A stretch of 64,000 nucleotides of DNA, from positions 1-64,000 of the forward strand of contig NZ_JAIYEP010000015.1 in assembly GCF_020515525.1 (NCBI RefSeq), written 5' to 3'. Origin of the DNA: Rhodococcus yananensis. GTDB lineage: Bacteria; Actinomycetota; Actinomycetes; Mycobacteriales; Mycobacteriaceae. Numbering within the stretch: the stretch's first letter is position 1; the number at the start of each line of letters is the position of its first letter. Both the position numbers and the translations under genes were made by a program. Under the pieces are notes generated by a model. That model made no database searches. It was given only the letters and a program-made list of their open reading frames with translations, and was not told where the DNA came from. Shown one piece after another: positions 1 to 9,132 of the stretch.

Positions 1-12
1 GTCCCGACCTGT

Positions 13-61
13 CGAACGGGGTGTGGGCGAGAGATCCGATCTCTCGCCCACACCCCGTTCG
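13..61. terminator. Long perfect stem-loop downstream of pyrD
   Basis: Positions 13-35 and 39-61 are perfect reverse complements, giving a 23-bp stem with a 3-nt loop, ten bases beyond the pyrD stop codon. No clear U-run follows in either direction, which is common for actinobacterial terminators. It probably ends pyrD transcription and may work in both directions, but the gene to its left is outside the window. Confidence 0.7.
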
Positions 62-70
62 GCCGGTGCG

Positions 71-1141
71 TCAGTTGCCGGCGCCGACGGCGTCGGCGAG
101 GCACGTGTACCCCGACGCACGGACCTTCCGGGCGATGCCCTTGTTGAGGCGACGCGCCCAGAACGGTCCGCCGTAGATGAACCCGGTGTAGCCCTGTACC
201 AGCGATGCACCGGCGAGAATCCGCTCCCACGCCTGTTCGGGGGTCTCGATGCCACCGACGGAGATCAAGGTCAGACGATCACCGACCCGCAGGTGCAGGC
301 GCCGCAACACCTCGAGGGATCGCTCGGCGACCGGCGCCCCCGACAATCCACCCGCGCCGATGGCGTCGACCCGCGCCGGATCGCTGCGCAGACCGTCACG
401 GCGGATCGTGGTGTTCGTCGCGACGATACCCGCCAGCCCGAGTTCGACGGCGAGATCGGCGACGGCGTCGACATCCTCGTCCGACAGGTCGGGAGCGATC
501 TTCACCAGCACCGGCACCGAAACCGTGTCGAGGACGGCCTGCAGCAGCGGGCGCAGCGACTCGACCGCCTGCAGATCCCGCAGTCCCGGCGTGTTCGGTG
601 ACGACACGTTCACCACAAGGAAATCGGCGAGCGGACCGAGCAGTTGCGCGCTGACCGTGTAGTCGGCGGCGGCGTCCTCGGCGGGCACCACCTTCGTCTT
701 GCCGATGTTCGCACCGATCGGCACCGTACGGCGGCGCTGCCGCAACCGGTTCGACGCCTCCCCGGCACCGTTGTTGTTGAACCCCATGCGGTTGACGATC
801 GCGCGGTCGTCCGGAAGCCGGAACAGCCGCGGCTGCGGATTACCCGGCTGCGCCTGCGCGGTGACCGTGCCGATCTCGGCGAACCCGAACCCGAGTGGAC
901 CCCACGTGTCGACCCCGGTCGCGTCCTTGTCGAACCCGGCTGCGAGGCCGACAGGCGCGGGGAACCGGACTCCGAACACGTCGCTGTGCAGCACCGGATC
1001 GTCGACGACCAGTACCTTCGCGGCGAGGGCACGGGTCGGACCGAACCGGGTGACCAGACGCATCGCCAGGAACGCGAGGCGGTGGACGCGTTCCGGCGGC
1101 AGCAGGAACATCAATCGGAGCAGCAAGCGATACACGAACAC
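71..1141 (-). CDS. pyrD: Dihydroorotate dehydrogenase (quinone), class 2
   Basis: The 356-residue product catalyses the fourth step of pyrimidine synthesis, oxidising dihydroorotate to orotate with electrons passed to membrane quinone. The N-terminal 40 residues form the hydrophobic/basic membrane-association region typical of class 2 enzymes. FMN-binding and catalytic motifs follow: AAGFDKDA near 67-74, NRMGFNNNG near 118-126, and [12 protein letters not shown] near 177-188, which carries the catalytic serine. The length fits the class 2 family. It is the last gene of a minus-strand run behind the DUF5703 gene (37-bp gap) and is followed by a strong stem-loop. The same pyrD / DUF5703 / lipoprotein order is recalled from mycobacteria. 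Confidence 0.96.
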   Translation of the reverse strand: MFVYRLLLRLMFLLPPERVHRLAFLAMRLVTRFGPTRALAAKVLVVDDPVLHSDVFGVRFPAPVGLAAGFDKDATGVDTWGPLGFGFAEIGTVTAQAQPGNPQPRLFRLPDDRAIVNRMGFNNNGAGEASNRLRQRRRTVPIGANIGKTKVVPAEDAAADYTVSAQLLGPLADFLVVNVSSPNTPGLRDLQAVESLRPLLQAVLDTVSVPVLVKIAPDLSDEDVDAVADLAVELGLAGIVATNTTIRRDGLRSDPARVDAIGAGGLSGAPVAERSLEVLRRLHLRVGDRLTLISVGGIETPEQAWERILAGASLVQGYTGFIYGGPFWARRLNKGIARKVRASGYTCLADAVGAGN

Positions 1142-1178
1142 TCTCCCTGGAGGCCGGGCCGTGGGGCCCGGGATCGGA

Positions 1179-1436
1179 TCAGCGGACGGCGGGTTCGGGA
1201 ATGTGACGGTCGGTCCGGCGGCGGCGCAGCAGCACCCGCCGACTGCCGTCCGGATACAGGCGCACCCGCGTCAGTTCCCACCCGTGGAACTCCGCGGAGA
1301 TCGCCAACCGCAGCGACGCACTGACCCGTGACACCTCCCGGGGCAGCTTCAACGGCACATACTCGTACTCGTCGTTGCTGGTGTCCCACCCCACCGGGAG
1401 CCGCGTGAAGCGGCTCGTGCGCTCGCCCGCCATCAT
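1179..1436 (-). CDS. DUF5703 family protein
   Basis: This is a small basic protein of 85 residues with no signal peptide or membrane segment. It resembles the DUF5703 family (Rv2137c-like), which sits between pyrD and lppL in mycobacteria; its function is unknown. The start codon overlaps the stop of the upstream lipoprotein gene by one base (TAATG), so translation is probably coupled. A second Met directly follows, so the start could be one codon later. The family assignment rests mainly on position and general similarity. Confidence 0.75.
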   Translation of the reverse strand: MMAGERTSRFTRLPVGWDTSNDEYEYVPLKLPREVSRVSASLRLAISAEFHGWELTRVRLYPDGSRRVLLRRRRTDRHIPEPAVR

Positions 1437-2467
1437 TACCCTTCGACCGGGATCCGTTGCAGTCCGTCACCGGTCGCCGACGCGACCACCAGCGTGCCAT
1501 CGGCCGGATCGACGGCCACGGAGTTGGGCTGTCGCACCGTCGCGAAGCGGTGGCGTTCCCGCGGGATACCGGTCGACAGATCGTAGCCCACCACCTCGTT
1601 GCTTCCGGTCAACGTCACCCACACCAGGTCACGGGCGGCGTCGTAGGTCACGGCGTACGGGGCCGGACCCACCGGGTAACGCTGCCGGAGCACCAGCGAA
1701 TCGAGCGTGTACACGAGCAGTTCGTCGCCGTTGGTGTTGGTCACCATCACCCGGCCGAACGGATCGGAGATCATCTCGCTCGCACCGGTACCGGCGCGCA
1801 ACGCGATGCCGAGCCGACCGTCGACGAGGTCGAGTTCGGTGATGGACGTCTGTCGCCGGTCCAGCACCGCCGCAGCGTCGCCACTCGTCACGACCACGTC
1901 GGCGGACGCCAGGCCGTCGATGGTGGTGGGTCGGTCCACACCCGCGGGGTCGGGCGCGATGTTCCACACCGTGCCGTCGGCGGTGCCGATCAACAGGTGA
2001 CCGTCAGCGAGGACCGCCGCGGACACCAGCTCCCCGTCGAGCGTCGCCTGCGACGTCACCTCCCCGGATCCGACGTCGACCCGCGCCAGCTCATCGGACC
2101 CGAGCACGAGCACGGTGCCGTCGGGTCCGGCGTCCACCGTGTTCGCCTCGAACGGCAGATCCACCCCGCGAGGTTCGGCACCGGCACCGTCGAGCAGCAG
2201 GAGCTGCTCGTCGGTGGTCCACGCGGCGAGCACCGTGCTGCCCGGGACGGTGATCAGTTCGTCCACCGCGGGGAACGCCCGGACAGTGCCGGCGGGATCG
2301 GTCGTGGTGGCGGGTGCGGCGGCGGGGGTGGCCGGTTCGATCGTCGGGAGATCCGACGACGAGTCGTCCGTCGAGGAGCATCCGGTCGCGAGGATCGCGA
2401 CCATCCCGACGACCGCTGCGGCCCTCCGCACGAGCACAGTCCTGCCGCGTGCCACCGGTCCACCCAT
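1436..2467 (-). CDS. LppL-like lipoprotein with beta-propeller-type repeats
   Basis: The 343-residue product begins with a basic n-region and hydrophobic stretch ending in a lipobox, with the lipidated Cys near residue 30 (LATGC). The mature part has recurring segments such as DAGPDGTVLVLGSDELARVD and ITELDLVDGR, like a seven-bladed YncE/WD-type propeller. It is therefore expected to be anchored outside the cytoplasmic membrane; ligand and role are unknown. The ATG at 2467 has an AGGAG Shine-Dalgarno about 10 bases upstream. The reading frame stays open further upstream, but that part is arginine-rich and shows no signal. By order with pyrD and DUF5703 it corresponds to mycobacterial lppL (Rv2138). 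Confidence 0.8.
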   Translation of the reverse strand: MGGPVARGRTVLVRRAAAVVGMVAILATGCSSTDDSSSDLPTIEPATPAAAPATTTDPAGTVRAFPAVDELITVPGSTVLAAWTTDEQLLLLDGAGAEPRGVDLPFEANTVDAGPDGTVLVLGSDELARVDVGSGEVTSQATLDGELVSAAVLADGHLLIGTADGTVWNIAPDPAGVDRPTTIDGLASADVVVTSGDAAAVLDRRQTSITELDLVDGRLGIALRAGTGASEMISDPFGRVMVTNTNGDELLVYTLDSLVLRQRYPVGPAPYAVTYDAARDLVWVTLTGSNEVVGYDLSTGIPRERHRFATVRQPNSVAVDPADGTLVVASATGDGLQRIPVEG

Positions 2468-2597
2468 CGTTGTCGCTCCTGCCTGTTCACCGTCTCGTCG
2501 GGTGCACCGGCCCCGGGCACCGTCGTCCAGTGTTCCCGATCGTGGACGCGCCGCCGTCACCGCCTCCGCTGCGACCCGACACGCTGTGACGGACGGC

Positions 2598-3443
2598 TCA
2601 CCGCGGCGCGCGGTGCGGCAGCACCAGCGGGGTGCCCGTCTCCGGATGCGCACCGACCCGCACCGGATAGTCGTAGACGCGGCTGAGCAACTCCTCGGTG
2701 AGCACATCCCCGGGGGTGCCGTCCGCCACGATCAGCCCCTTCTCGAGCACACAGATGCGGTCTGCGTAGGCCGCGGCCAACCCGAGGTCGTGCAGTACCA
2801 CCACCACGGCGTGACCGGCGTCGGCGCGCTCACGTACGACCCGCATGATCGTCTCCTGATGCCCGATGTCGAGGGCGGCGGTCGGCTCGTCGAGCAGCAG
2901 GGTTCGGGTGTCCTGCGCCAGCACCCGCGCCAGCGCGACCCGGGCCCGCTCACCGCCGGACAGCGCCGGGAACGGACGGTCGGCCAGATGCGCCACGTCA
3001 CAGGTCGTGAACGCTGCCGCCACGATCGCGTCGTCGTCGCCGCGACGCTCGGTGCGGGCCCACGCCGCCCGCCCCATCCGCACGACCTGTCGCGCGCTGA
3101 ACGGGAATCCGACGGTGTGCTGCTGCGGCAGCACCGCGCGGCGCCGCGCCAACGCGATCGGTGCCCAGTCGTCGAGGTCACGCCCCTCGACCTCGACACG
3201 TCCGCCGGTGAGTGGATGGTCGCCGGTCAGCGCGGCGAGCAGCGTGGACTTACCGGCGCCGTTGGGGCCGACGAGCGCGACGACCTCACCGACCCGCACT
3301 TCGATGTCGACGCCGTGCAGGATCTCGCGGTCGCCGCGCGACAACCTGATCTGCTCGCCGCGCAGGGTGACGGTGCCGGGGTCGGCGGGGCCGGGCAGAT
3401 CGGCGCGGGCACCGAACCGCTCGAGCAACGGAATCGGGGTCAC
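2598..3443 (-). CDS. hmuV: Hemin ABC transporter, ATP-binding protein HmuV
   Basis: This 281-residue ATPase powers heme import. It has a Walker A GPNGAGKST at about 59-67, a Q-loop, the ABC signature LSGGE at 161-165, Walker B TLLLDEP at 181-187 and a switch histidine in VVLHDLG. It matches HmuV/FecE-type importer ATPases in length. The GTG start was chosen because it overlaps the permease stop codon by 4 bp (GTGA), and the preceding open frame is antisense to nothing and coding-poor. It is the last gene of hmuO-hmuT-hmuU-hmuV. A separate promoter for the next gene, the lipoprotein 130 bp downstream, is likely. Confidence 0.93.
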   Translation of the reverse strand: MTPIPLLERFGARADLPGPADPGTVTLRGEQIRLSRGDREILHGVDIEVRVGEVVALVGPNGAGKSTLLAALTGDHPLTGGRVEVEGRDLDDWAPIALARRRAVLPQQHTVGFPFSARQVVRMGRAAWARTERRGDDDAIVAAAFTTCDVAHLADRPFPALSGGERARVALARVLAQDTRTLLLDEPTAALDIGHQETIMRVVRERADAGHAVVVVLHDLGLAAAYADRICVLEKGLIVADGTPGDVLTEELLSRVYDYPVRVGAHPETGTPLVLPHRAPR

Positions 3444-4528
3444 GCCCAGCCTCCCTGCTTGGCGCGGGTGCGGCGCAGCATCCAGAAGAACACCGGCCCG
3501 CCGATCAGTGACGTGAGCATGCCGAGGGGCAGATCCGCGTTGGGAACGAGGGTGCGGGCACCGAGATCCGCCGCGAGCAGTACCAGGGCGCCGCCGAGCG
3601 CGCTCGCGCACACCAGCACGCGGTGGGCGGGACCGAGCGCGAGGCGCATCAGGTGCGGCACCACCAGGCCGACGAACATGATGATGCCGGTGAACGCGAC
3701 GGCGGCGCTCACCAGCACCGCAACCACCACGATCGACACCTGCCGCACCCGTTCGACTCCGACACCGAGATGGTGGGCGACGGACTCGCCGAGCGCGAGG
3801 AGATCGAGTTTCGGGGCGATCAGGATCGATGCGATCACCCCGGCGACGGTCAACGGCGCGACGATGGACACGATGTCCCAGGTGGCGCCGCCGAGACTGC
3901 CGAGCTGCCAGAACACGATCTGGTCGCGGGCGGCGGGATTCGCGACGAACGTGAACAGGGCGATGAGGCCACCGGCGAGGGCGTTGACGGCCACGCCCGT
4001 GAGGATCACGGTGACCACCTCGGTGCGGCCGTTCGATCGGGACAGTGCGTACACGAGCGCGGTGGTGACCAGACCGGACAGCATCGCCGCGCCGGCGAGC
4101 GCCCATCCGGCGGTGAACGCACCACCGAGGACGATCACGGCGGACGCACCGACCGCCGCGCCGGAGGAGACACCGATGACCCCGGGTTCGGCGAGGGGAT
4201 TCGCGAAGATGCCCTGCAGCAGAGCCCCGGAACACCCGAGGGCCGCGCCGACGAGCATCGCGAGGACCACCCGCGGGAACCGCACCTCCCACAGGGTCAC
4301 CTCGCCGGCCGGGTGAGCCGGCAGCGGCCCGATCTCGAGTCCGATGCTGTGCAGCAGGCTCCCGACGACCTCGGCGGGCGAGGTGGGAACCTGGCCGAGG
4401 CACGCGGACACCACGGCGAGCACCGCCAGCGCCGCGACGAGCACGGCGAACACGACGGTGATGCGGGTCGCGCCGGCGGTGCGGCGCGCCACGTCGGGGA
4501 GACCGGTCGCCTCGGTGACCTCGCTCAC
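3440..4528 (-). CDS. hmuU: Hemin ABC transporter permease HmuU (FecCD family)
   Basis: The 362-residue integral membrane protein belongs to the FecCD/BtuC permease family. It shows many hydrophobic helices and the family's PEVVGSLLHSIGLEIGP-type and GEVTLWEVRFPRVVLAMLVGAALG segments near the N-terminus. It would form the heme channel in the cytoplasmic membrane together with HmuV. The GTG start overlaps the HmuT stop by 4 bp and its own stop overlaps the HmuV start by 4 bp, so the three subunits are translationally coupled. Confidence 0.93.
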   Translation of the reverse strand: MSEVTEATGLPDVARRTAGATRITVVFAVLVAALAVLAVVSACLGQVPTSPAEVVGSLLHSIGLEIGPLPAHPAGEVTLWEVRFPRVVLAMLVGAALGCSGALLQGIFANPLAEPGVIGVSSGAAVGASAVIVLGGAFTAGWALAGAAMLSGLVTTALVYALSRSNGRTEVVTVILTGVAVNALAGGLIALFTFVANPAARDQIVFWQLGSLGGATWDIVSIVAPLTVAGVIASILIAPKLDLLALGESVAHHLGVGVERVRQVSIVVVAVLVSAAVAFTGIIMFVGLVVPHLMRLALGPAHRVLVCASALGGALVLLAADLGARTLVPNADLPLGMLTSLIGGPVFFWMLRRTRAKQGGWA

Positions 4529-5577
4529 GCCGCGTCCGACGGGTAGAGCGCCTCGGCGAGGGCCGCGAGCACCTTCCCCGTCTCCGGTCCGAAGCTCAGC
4601 AGGGTCGCGTCGTCCATGTCGATGATGTTGCCGTCGCGGCCGGCGGGGGTCTGCGCGATGCCGGGGAGCTGAGCGAGTCCGTCGGCGCCGCCGACGGACT
4701 CGAGGCTGCCCGTCATGATCAGGATCACGTCGGGTGCGGACGCGATCATGGCTTCGCTGGTGATCGGCACGAACTGCGAGTCGAGTCCGGCGACGGTACC
4801 GGCGTCCAGACCGCCGAGCGCGGTGATCAGTGCGTCGGCACCGGATCCGGGACCGCCGAGCATCTTGATCGCCGACCCGCGCAGGTACAGGAACGCGACC
4901 GTCGGCCGGGGATGATCGTCGGGGACGGCAGCGATCGCGGCGTCGATCTCGGCCTGGGTGCGTCGCGCGAGTTCGGCGCCTTCCGCGGACACCCCGAGCG
5001 CCGCCGCGACCGCCTCGATCTGGGTGCCGACGGTGTCGAGGGTGTGGTCGGGGTCGACGAAGACCACCGGAACCCCGGTGGCGCGGAGCTGCTCCTGGAC
5101 GGCCAGCGGTCCGATCGACGTATCGGTGAGCACCACGGTCGGGGTGAGCGCGAGAATCGCCTCCGCGTTGAGGCTGTGCCCGCCGGGTGTCACATTGGGC
5201 AGGTCCTCACCCGACGGGTAGATGGCGGTGGATCGGCCCACGATGTTGTCGCCGAGGCCGAGGGACGCCACGGTCTGCGCGAGGGTGCCCGAACGGTCGG
5301 CGACGACGATTCGGGATACGTCGGTGATCGTGACGTCGACCCCGTCGAAGCTACGCACCGTCGTCGGTAGGACCGGTGCGGGCGCGTCGGTGATCGGACG
5401 CGGCTCGCGATCGTCGACGATCGCGGTACGCGCCCCCGTCGCCACGGTCGTCGCCGACGATCCGGTGGCGTCGGTGGAGCAGGCCCCGACGAGCAGCGCT
5501 ACCACCGCGAGCAGTGCGACGGCCAGGGCCGGTCGGAACACCGGGAGTCGGGACGGGGAGGTGGCGGACACGGACAT
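4525..5577 (-). CDS. hmuT: Hemin ABC transporter substrate-binding lipoprotein HmuT
   Basis: This 350-residue protein has a signal peptide with lipobox LVGAC (Cys near 33) and then the two-lobed TroA/FepB-type binding fold. It would capture heme at the outer face of the membrane and pass it to HmuU-HmuV. The mature part contains the typical segments RIVVADRSGTLAQTVASLGLGDNIVGR and PTVVLTDTSIGP. It starts 3 bp after the heme oxygenase stop codon, so uptake and cytoplasmic degradation of heme are encoded together. Confidence 0.93.
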   Translation of the reverse strand: MSVSATSPSRLPVFRPALAVALLAVVALLVGACSTDATGSSATTVATGARTAIVDDREPRPITDAPAPVLPTTVRSFDGVDVTITDVSRIVVADRSGTLAQTVASLGLGDNIVGRSTAIYPSGEDLPNVTPGGHSLNAEAILALTPTVVLTDTSIGPLAVQEQLRATGVPVVFVDPDHTLDTVGTQIEAVAAALGVSAEGAELARRTQAEIDAAIAAVPDDHPRPTVAFLYLRGSAIKMLGGPGSGADALITALGGLDAGTVAGLDSQFVPITSEAMIASAPDVILIMTGSLESVGGADGLAQLPGIAQTPAGRDGNIIDMDDATLLSFGPETGKVLAALAEALYPSDAA

Positions 5578-5580
5578 CGG

Positions 5581-6246
5581 TCAGGCACGCACCCGGTACC
5601 GGTCGAGGTCGGCGCCGAGGTCGGTGAACAGTGCACGGTTGAGTCCGAACACCAGGTTGGCCTCGTCGATGACCGCCTGCTGCTGGTCGGCATCGAGCGG
5701 AGCCGCGTCGAGCTTCGCTCGGTAGTCGTCCTTGAACGGTTTCGGCTTGGGGATCTCGTCGAAGATGTAGAAACGCAGCCCGTCCCGTTCGTAGCCGTAG
5801 GCACGTTCGAGCATGCGACGGATGATCTGGCCGCCCGACAGGTCGCCCAGGTACCGCAGGTAGTGGTGGGCGAGGAAGGCTTCGGGGGAGCGCGCGGCGA
5901 CCTCGTCGAGCCGTTCCACGTACGCGACCGTCGCCGGCAGCGGGGCGATGGTCGTGCGCCAGTCGGGTCCGATGAGGAACTCGAGGTCGGCTTCGAGCGC
6001 GGCGGTGCGCAGTAGTTCCGGCGACAGGAACGGCCCGACGATCGGGTCGTCACCGTAGGTCGCGCCGATGCGCTCGAGTGCGTCGTACACGAACCAGGTC
6101 TGGGCGATGAGCGCCGTGTGCGCATCGGCGTTGAGCTGACCGTCCAGCAGAGTCGTCACGAACTCGGAGTTCTCGGTATCGTTGTGCTCCTGCTGCGTCC
6201 CGGTGCGGATACGCTCCGCGAATCCGACGATTTCCGTCGTGGTCAT
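5581..6246 (-). CDS. hmuO: Heme oxygenase (biliverdin-producing)
   Basis: The 221-residue enzyme opens heme to biliverdin, CO and ferrous iron in the cytoplasm. The proximal heme ligand is His21 in TQQEHNDTE, and the distal helix carries the family motif GDLSGGQ. Length and motifs match HmuO/HO-1-type enzymes. A strong AGGAGG lies about 7 bases before the ATG. It is the first gene of the heme operon and sits just downstream of a DtxR/IdeR-like iron box at 6309-6327, so induction under iron limitation is expected (inference from the site). Confidence 0.95.
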   Translation of the reverse strand: MTTTEIVGFAERIRTGTQQEHNDTENSEFVTTLLDGQLNADAHTALIAQTWFVYDALERIGATYGDDPIVGPFLSPELLRTAALEADLEFLIGPDWRTTIAPLPATVAYVERLDEVAARSPEAFLAHHYLRYLGDLSGGQIIRRMLERAYGYERDGLRFYIFDEIPKPKPFKDDYRAKLDAAPLDADQQQAVIDEANLVFGLNRALFTDLGADLDRYRVRA

Positions 6247-6302
6247 GCCACCACCTCCTGATGCCGATGTGTCGTTCCGTCGCCTGTGGTGGCGTCGATG
6301 CG

Positions 6303-6333
6303 CTCTTCGCAGGCTAGCCTAGCCTGCGAAGAG
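6303..6333. promoter_or_regulatory. DtxR/IdeR-type iron box upstream of hmuO
   Basis: A 31-bp perfect palindrome (15-bp arms around one base) lies between hmuO and the aldo/keto reductase gene. Its 19-bp core at 6309-6327 matches the recalled consensus TTAGGTTAGCCTAACCTAA at 13 of 19 positions, including the central TAGCCTA and both AGG/CCT blocks. Its distance of about 60 bp from the hmuO start fits an operator over the promoter. Binding by IdeR/DtxR with ferrous iron is inferred. Confidence 0.8.
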
Positions 6334-6359
6334 GACGCGGATAAGGTGTCGCGGTGCGG

Positions 6360-7298
6360 TCACGCACTGACGTCGTCGAGGGCTGCCGAGATCGCCGGCG
6401 GCAATGCCAGCTCCTCCGCCACAAGCACTCCTGTCAACTGTGCCAGATCGCGCGCACCCACCAGAATCGATGCGACGTTCGGCCGGTCGCGAACCCACGC
6501 CAGAGCCACCGCGAGCGGCGACGTCCCGAGTCCGTCCGCGGCGGTGGCGACGGCGTCGACCACCCGCACCGACGCGGGGGTGAGATAGCGGCGCACCTCC
6601 TCGGTGTGCACGTCGTCGGCGCCGCGCGAGTCCACGGGCATCCCCGACCGGTACTTGCCGGTGAGCACCCCACCCGCGAGCGGCACGGCCGCGAACACCC
6701 CGACCCCGTGGTGTGCGGCGGCGGGAACGAGTTCGTCCTCGACACCGCGCGCCAGCAGCGAGTACTCCACCTGCGTGCACACCAGAGGGGCCGGTCGCCG
6801 GGTGGCCGCGGCCGTCGTCGCGAGCTGCCAGCCCAGATAACCGCGCACGCCGACATACCGGACCCGGCCACTGGTGACGGCGAATTCGAGTGCGGACGCG
6901 ACCTCGTCGACGGGGGTGTGCGGATCCCAGGTGGCGACCTGCCACACGTCGAGATGATCGGTACCGAGCTCCCGCAACGTCGTGTCGAGCTGGGTGAGCA
7001 GACCACCGCGGGAACAGTCCACCCGGCCGGTGTCGAGCTTGGTGGTGTCGATCCCGGAGCTACCCGACAGGACGAGCTGGTCGCGGGGCACCACATCGTC
7101 GAGGAGTTCGGCGAGGATCCGCTGGGCGACGCCGTCGCCGTAGGCGGGGGAGGTGTCGACCAGCGTGCCGCCCGCATCGACGAACGCGGACAACTGCGCC
7201 GCCGCCTCGTCGCCGTCCGTGCCCCGCCCCCACGTGAGCGTGCCGAGTCCGAGCCGCGACACCCGCAGCCCGCTGGCACCGACCGTTCTCTGCTCCAT
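6360..7298 (-). CDS. Aldo/keto reductase
   Basis: The 312-residue protein is an NADPH-dependent aldo/keto reductase of the YajO/Tas-like (AKR11/12-like) type. Visible features are the RTVGASGLRVSRLGLGT beta-hairpin at the N-terminus, D48 and Y53 of the catalytic site in VDTSPAYGDG, and a C-terminal NADPH-binding segment VASILVGARDLAQL. The start was placed at MEQRTVG, which follows a GGGAGG, rather than about 45 codons upstream where the residues look non-coding. The substrate is unknown. It is transcribed away from uppP and toward the heme operon, separated from the latter by the iron box. Confidence 0.87.
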   Translation of the reverse strand: MEQRTVGASGLRVSRLGLGTLTWGRGTDGDEAAAQLSAFVDAGGTLVDTSPAYGDGVAQRILAELLDDVVPRDQLVLSGSSGIDTTKLDTGRVDCSRGGLLTQLDTTLRELGTDHLDVWQVATWDPHTPVDEVASALEFAVTSGRVRYVGVRGYLGWQLATTAAATRRPAPLVCTQVEYSLLARGVEDELVPAAAHHGVGVFAAVPLAGGVLTGKYRSGMPVDSRGADDVHTEEVRRYLTPASVRVVDAVATAADGLGTSPLAVALAWVRDRPNVASILVGARDLAQLTGVLVAEELALPPAISAALDDVSA

Positions 7299-7474
7299 CC
7301 GCCCGTCGACCTCCCGACCGATGTTCCCGGACGGCCGATCGCCACCCGGTGCACTGGAGCACAACAGTAGTGCCGCGTGCTCACCCGGTGGGGTTGCGCC
7401 GCGCCGCGTAGCCTTCCGCGCGTGACACTTCACTTCTGCCGCATCCGTACCGTCTCCGCCGCGGGAGCGGTCGC

Positions 7475-8320
7475 ATGATCGACTCGATGACCTGGCTGCA
7501 AACCGTTGTTCTCGGTGTCGTCCAGGGGCTCACGGAATTCCTCCCGATCTCCTCGTCCGGCCACCTGCGCATCGTCTCGGAACTGTTCTTCGGAGAGGAC
7601 GCCGGCGCCTCGTTCACCGCAGTGACGCAACTCGGCACCGAAGCCGCCGTGCTCGTGTACTTCGCCCGCGACATCGCCAGGATCATCACCGCCTGGTTCC
7701 GCGGCCTGTTCCACGCCGAGCACCGCGCCGATCACGACTACAAGATGGGCTGGTACGTGATCCTCGGCACCATCCCGATCGGCATCCTCGGGTTCCTGTT
7801 CAAGGACGAGATCCGCACCGTCGCCCGGAACCTGTGGCTCGTCGCGACCATGCTCATCGTGTTCTCGTTCGTCATCGCGGCCGCCGAGTACTACGGGCGG
7901 CAGCGCCGCACCGTCGAACAGCTCACCCTCAAGGACGGCCTCGTCATGGGCACCGCGCAGGCCCTCGCCCTGATCCCCGGGGTGTCGCGGTCCGGCGGCA
8001 CGATCTCCGCGGGCCTGTTCCTCGGATTGACCCGGGAGGCCGCGGCACGCTACTCGTTCCTGCTCGCGATCCCCGCCGTCGTCGCGTCCGGGTTGTTCAG
8101 CCTGCCCGACGCCTTCGCCCCGGAGGGGGAGGGGCTGGTCGCGTCGGGACCGCAGTTGTTCGTCGCGACCGTCATCGCATTCGCTGTCGGGTACGCCGCG
8201 ATCGCGTGGCTGCTGAAGTTCGTCACCACCCATTCGATGTACTGGTTCGTCGGCTACCGCATCATCGTCGGTGTCCTCGTGCTCGTCCTGCTCGCGACGG
8301 GAGTGATCGCCGCGACCTAG
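7475..8320 (+). CDS. uppP: Undecaprenyl-diphosphate phosphatase
   Basis: This 281-residue BacA-family membrane enzyme dephosphorylates undecaprenyl (or decaprenyl) diphosphate to recycle the lipid carrier for cell-wall synthesis. The two conserved motifs are present: [14 protein letters not shown] at about 17-30, with catalytic Glu21, and PGVSRSGGT near 170. Several transmembrane helices are evident. The ATG at 7475 was taken as the start; a second Met at 7487 is an alternative. It opens the plus-strand run that ends with mshC, as in mycobacteria. Confidence 0.95.
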   Translation: MIDSMTWLQTVVLGVVQGLTEFLPISSSGHLRIVSELFFGEDAGASFTAVTQLGTEAAVLVYFARDIARIITAWFRGLFHAEHRADHDYKMGWYVILGTIPIGILGFLFKDEIRTVARNLWLVATMLIVFSFVIAAAEYYGRQRRTVEQLTLKDGLVMGTAQALALIPGVSRSGGTISAGLFLGLTREAAARYSFLLAIPAVVASGLFSLPDAFAPEGEGLVASGPQLFVATVIAFAVGYAAIAWLLKFVTTHSMYWFVGYRIIVGVLVLVLLATGVIAAT

Positions 8321-8372
8321 CGTCGGAACCGTCCGCAGTGGAATCGGCGACACTGCCACTACGCTGGATTCC

Positions 8373-9086
8373 ATGACGGTGATCCTGCTGCGTCACGGAC
8401 GATCCACGGCCAACACCTCCCACGTGCTGGCCGGCCGCACCCCCGGTGTCGAACTCGACGAGGTCGGTCACGTCCAGGCGAAGAACCTCGTCGCGCGTCT
8501 CGCCGGGGTCGAGATCACCGCGATCGTCCGGTCGCCGCTGCTGCGCTGCCGCCAGACGGTGCATCCCCTGGCCGCCGACCGTGGCCTCGCCCCCGACGTC
8601 GACGAACGGCTCGCCGAGGTCGACTACGGGCGATGGACCGGGCGGGAACTCGGCGAACTCGTCCGCGAACCGCTGTGGAAGGTCGTGCAGGCACACGCAT
8701 CGGCGGCGGTGTTCCCCGGCGGCGAAGGGCTCGCGCAGGTGCAGGCCCGCGCGGTCGCGGCGATCCGGGACCACGACCGGCGGCTCGCCGAGACACACGG
8801 CAAGGACGTGGTGTGGGTCGCGTGCAGCCACGGTGACGTCATCAAATCGATCCTCGCCGATGCCCTCGCCACACACCTCGACGGGTTCCAGCGCATCGTC
8901 GCCGAGCCGGCGTCGCTGAGCGTCGTCCGCTACACCGACACCCGGCCGTACGTGCTGCGCGTCAACGACACCGGGACCGACCTGTCGGCGTTGAGCGCCG
9001 ATGCGGGGCCGCGGCCGGTGCCGGGCGGCGAGGTTCCCGCAGAGAACCCCGCGGCCGGTGAGACAGGAGTGACCTCCGGCGGATAA
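8373..9086 (+). CDS. Histidine phosphatase family protein (phosphoglycerate mutase-like)
   Basis: The 237-residue protein has the histidine phosphatase core: the phospho-accepting motif LLRHGRS at about 5-11 and a second catalytic His in VACSHGDVIKS near 150. Members of the actinobacterial subfamily in this position (Rv2135c-like) are annotated as phosphoglycerate mutase-like or acid phosphatases; the substrate cannot be told from sequence. The last 40 residues are low-complexity, rich in Pro, Gly and Ala. It lies 52 bp after uppP. Confidence 0.87.
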   Translation: MTVILLRHGRSTANTSHVLAGRTPGVELDEVGHVQAKNLVARLAGVEITAIVRSPLLRCRQTVHPLAADRGLAPDVDERLAEVDYGRWTGRELGELVREPLWKVVQAHASAAVFPGGEGLAQVQARAVAAIRDHDRRLAETHGKDVVWVACSHGDVIKSILADALATHLDGFQRIVAEPASLSVVRYTDTRPYVLRVNDTGTDLSALSADAGPRPVPGGEVPAENPAAGETGVTSGG

Positions 9087-9132
9087 TGAGCAGTGACGGC
9101 ATGGCAGAGTGTGGTGACCCCAGGGAGGTGCG

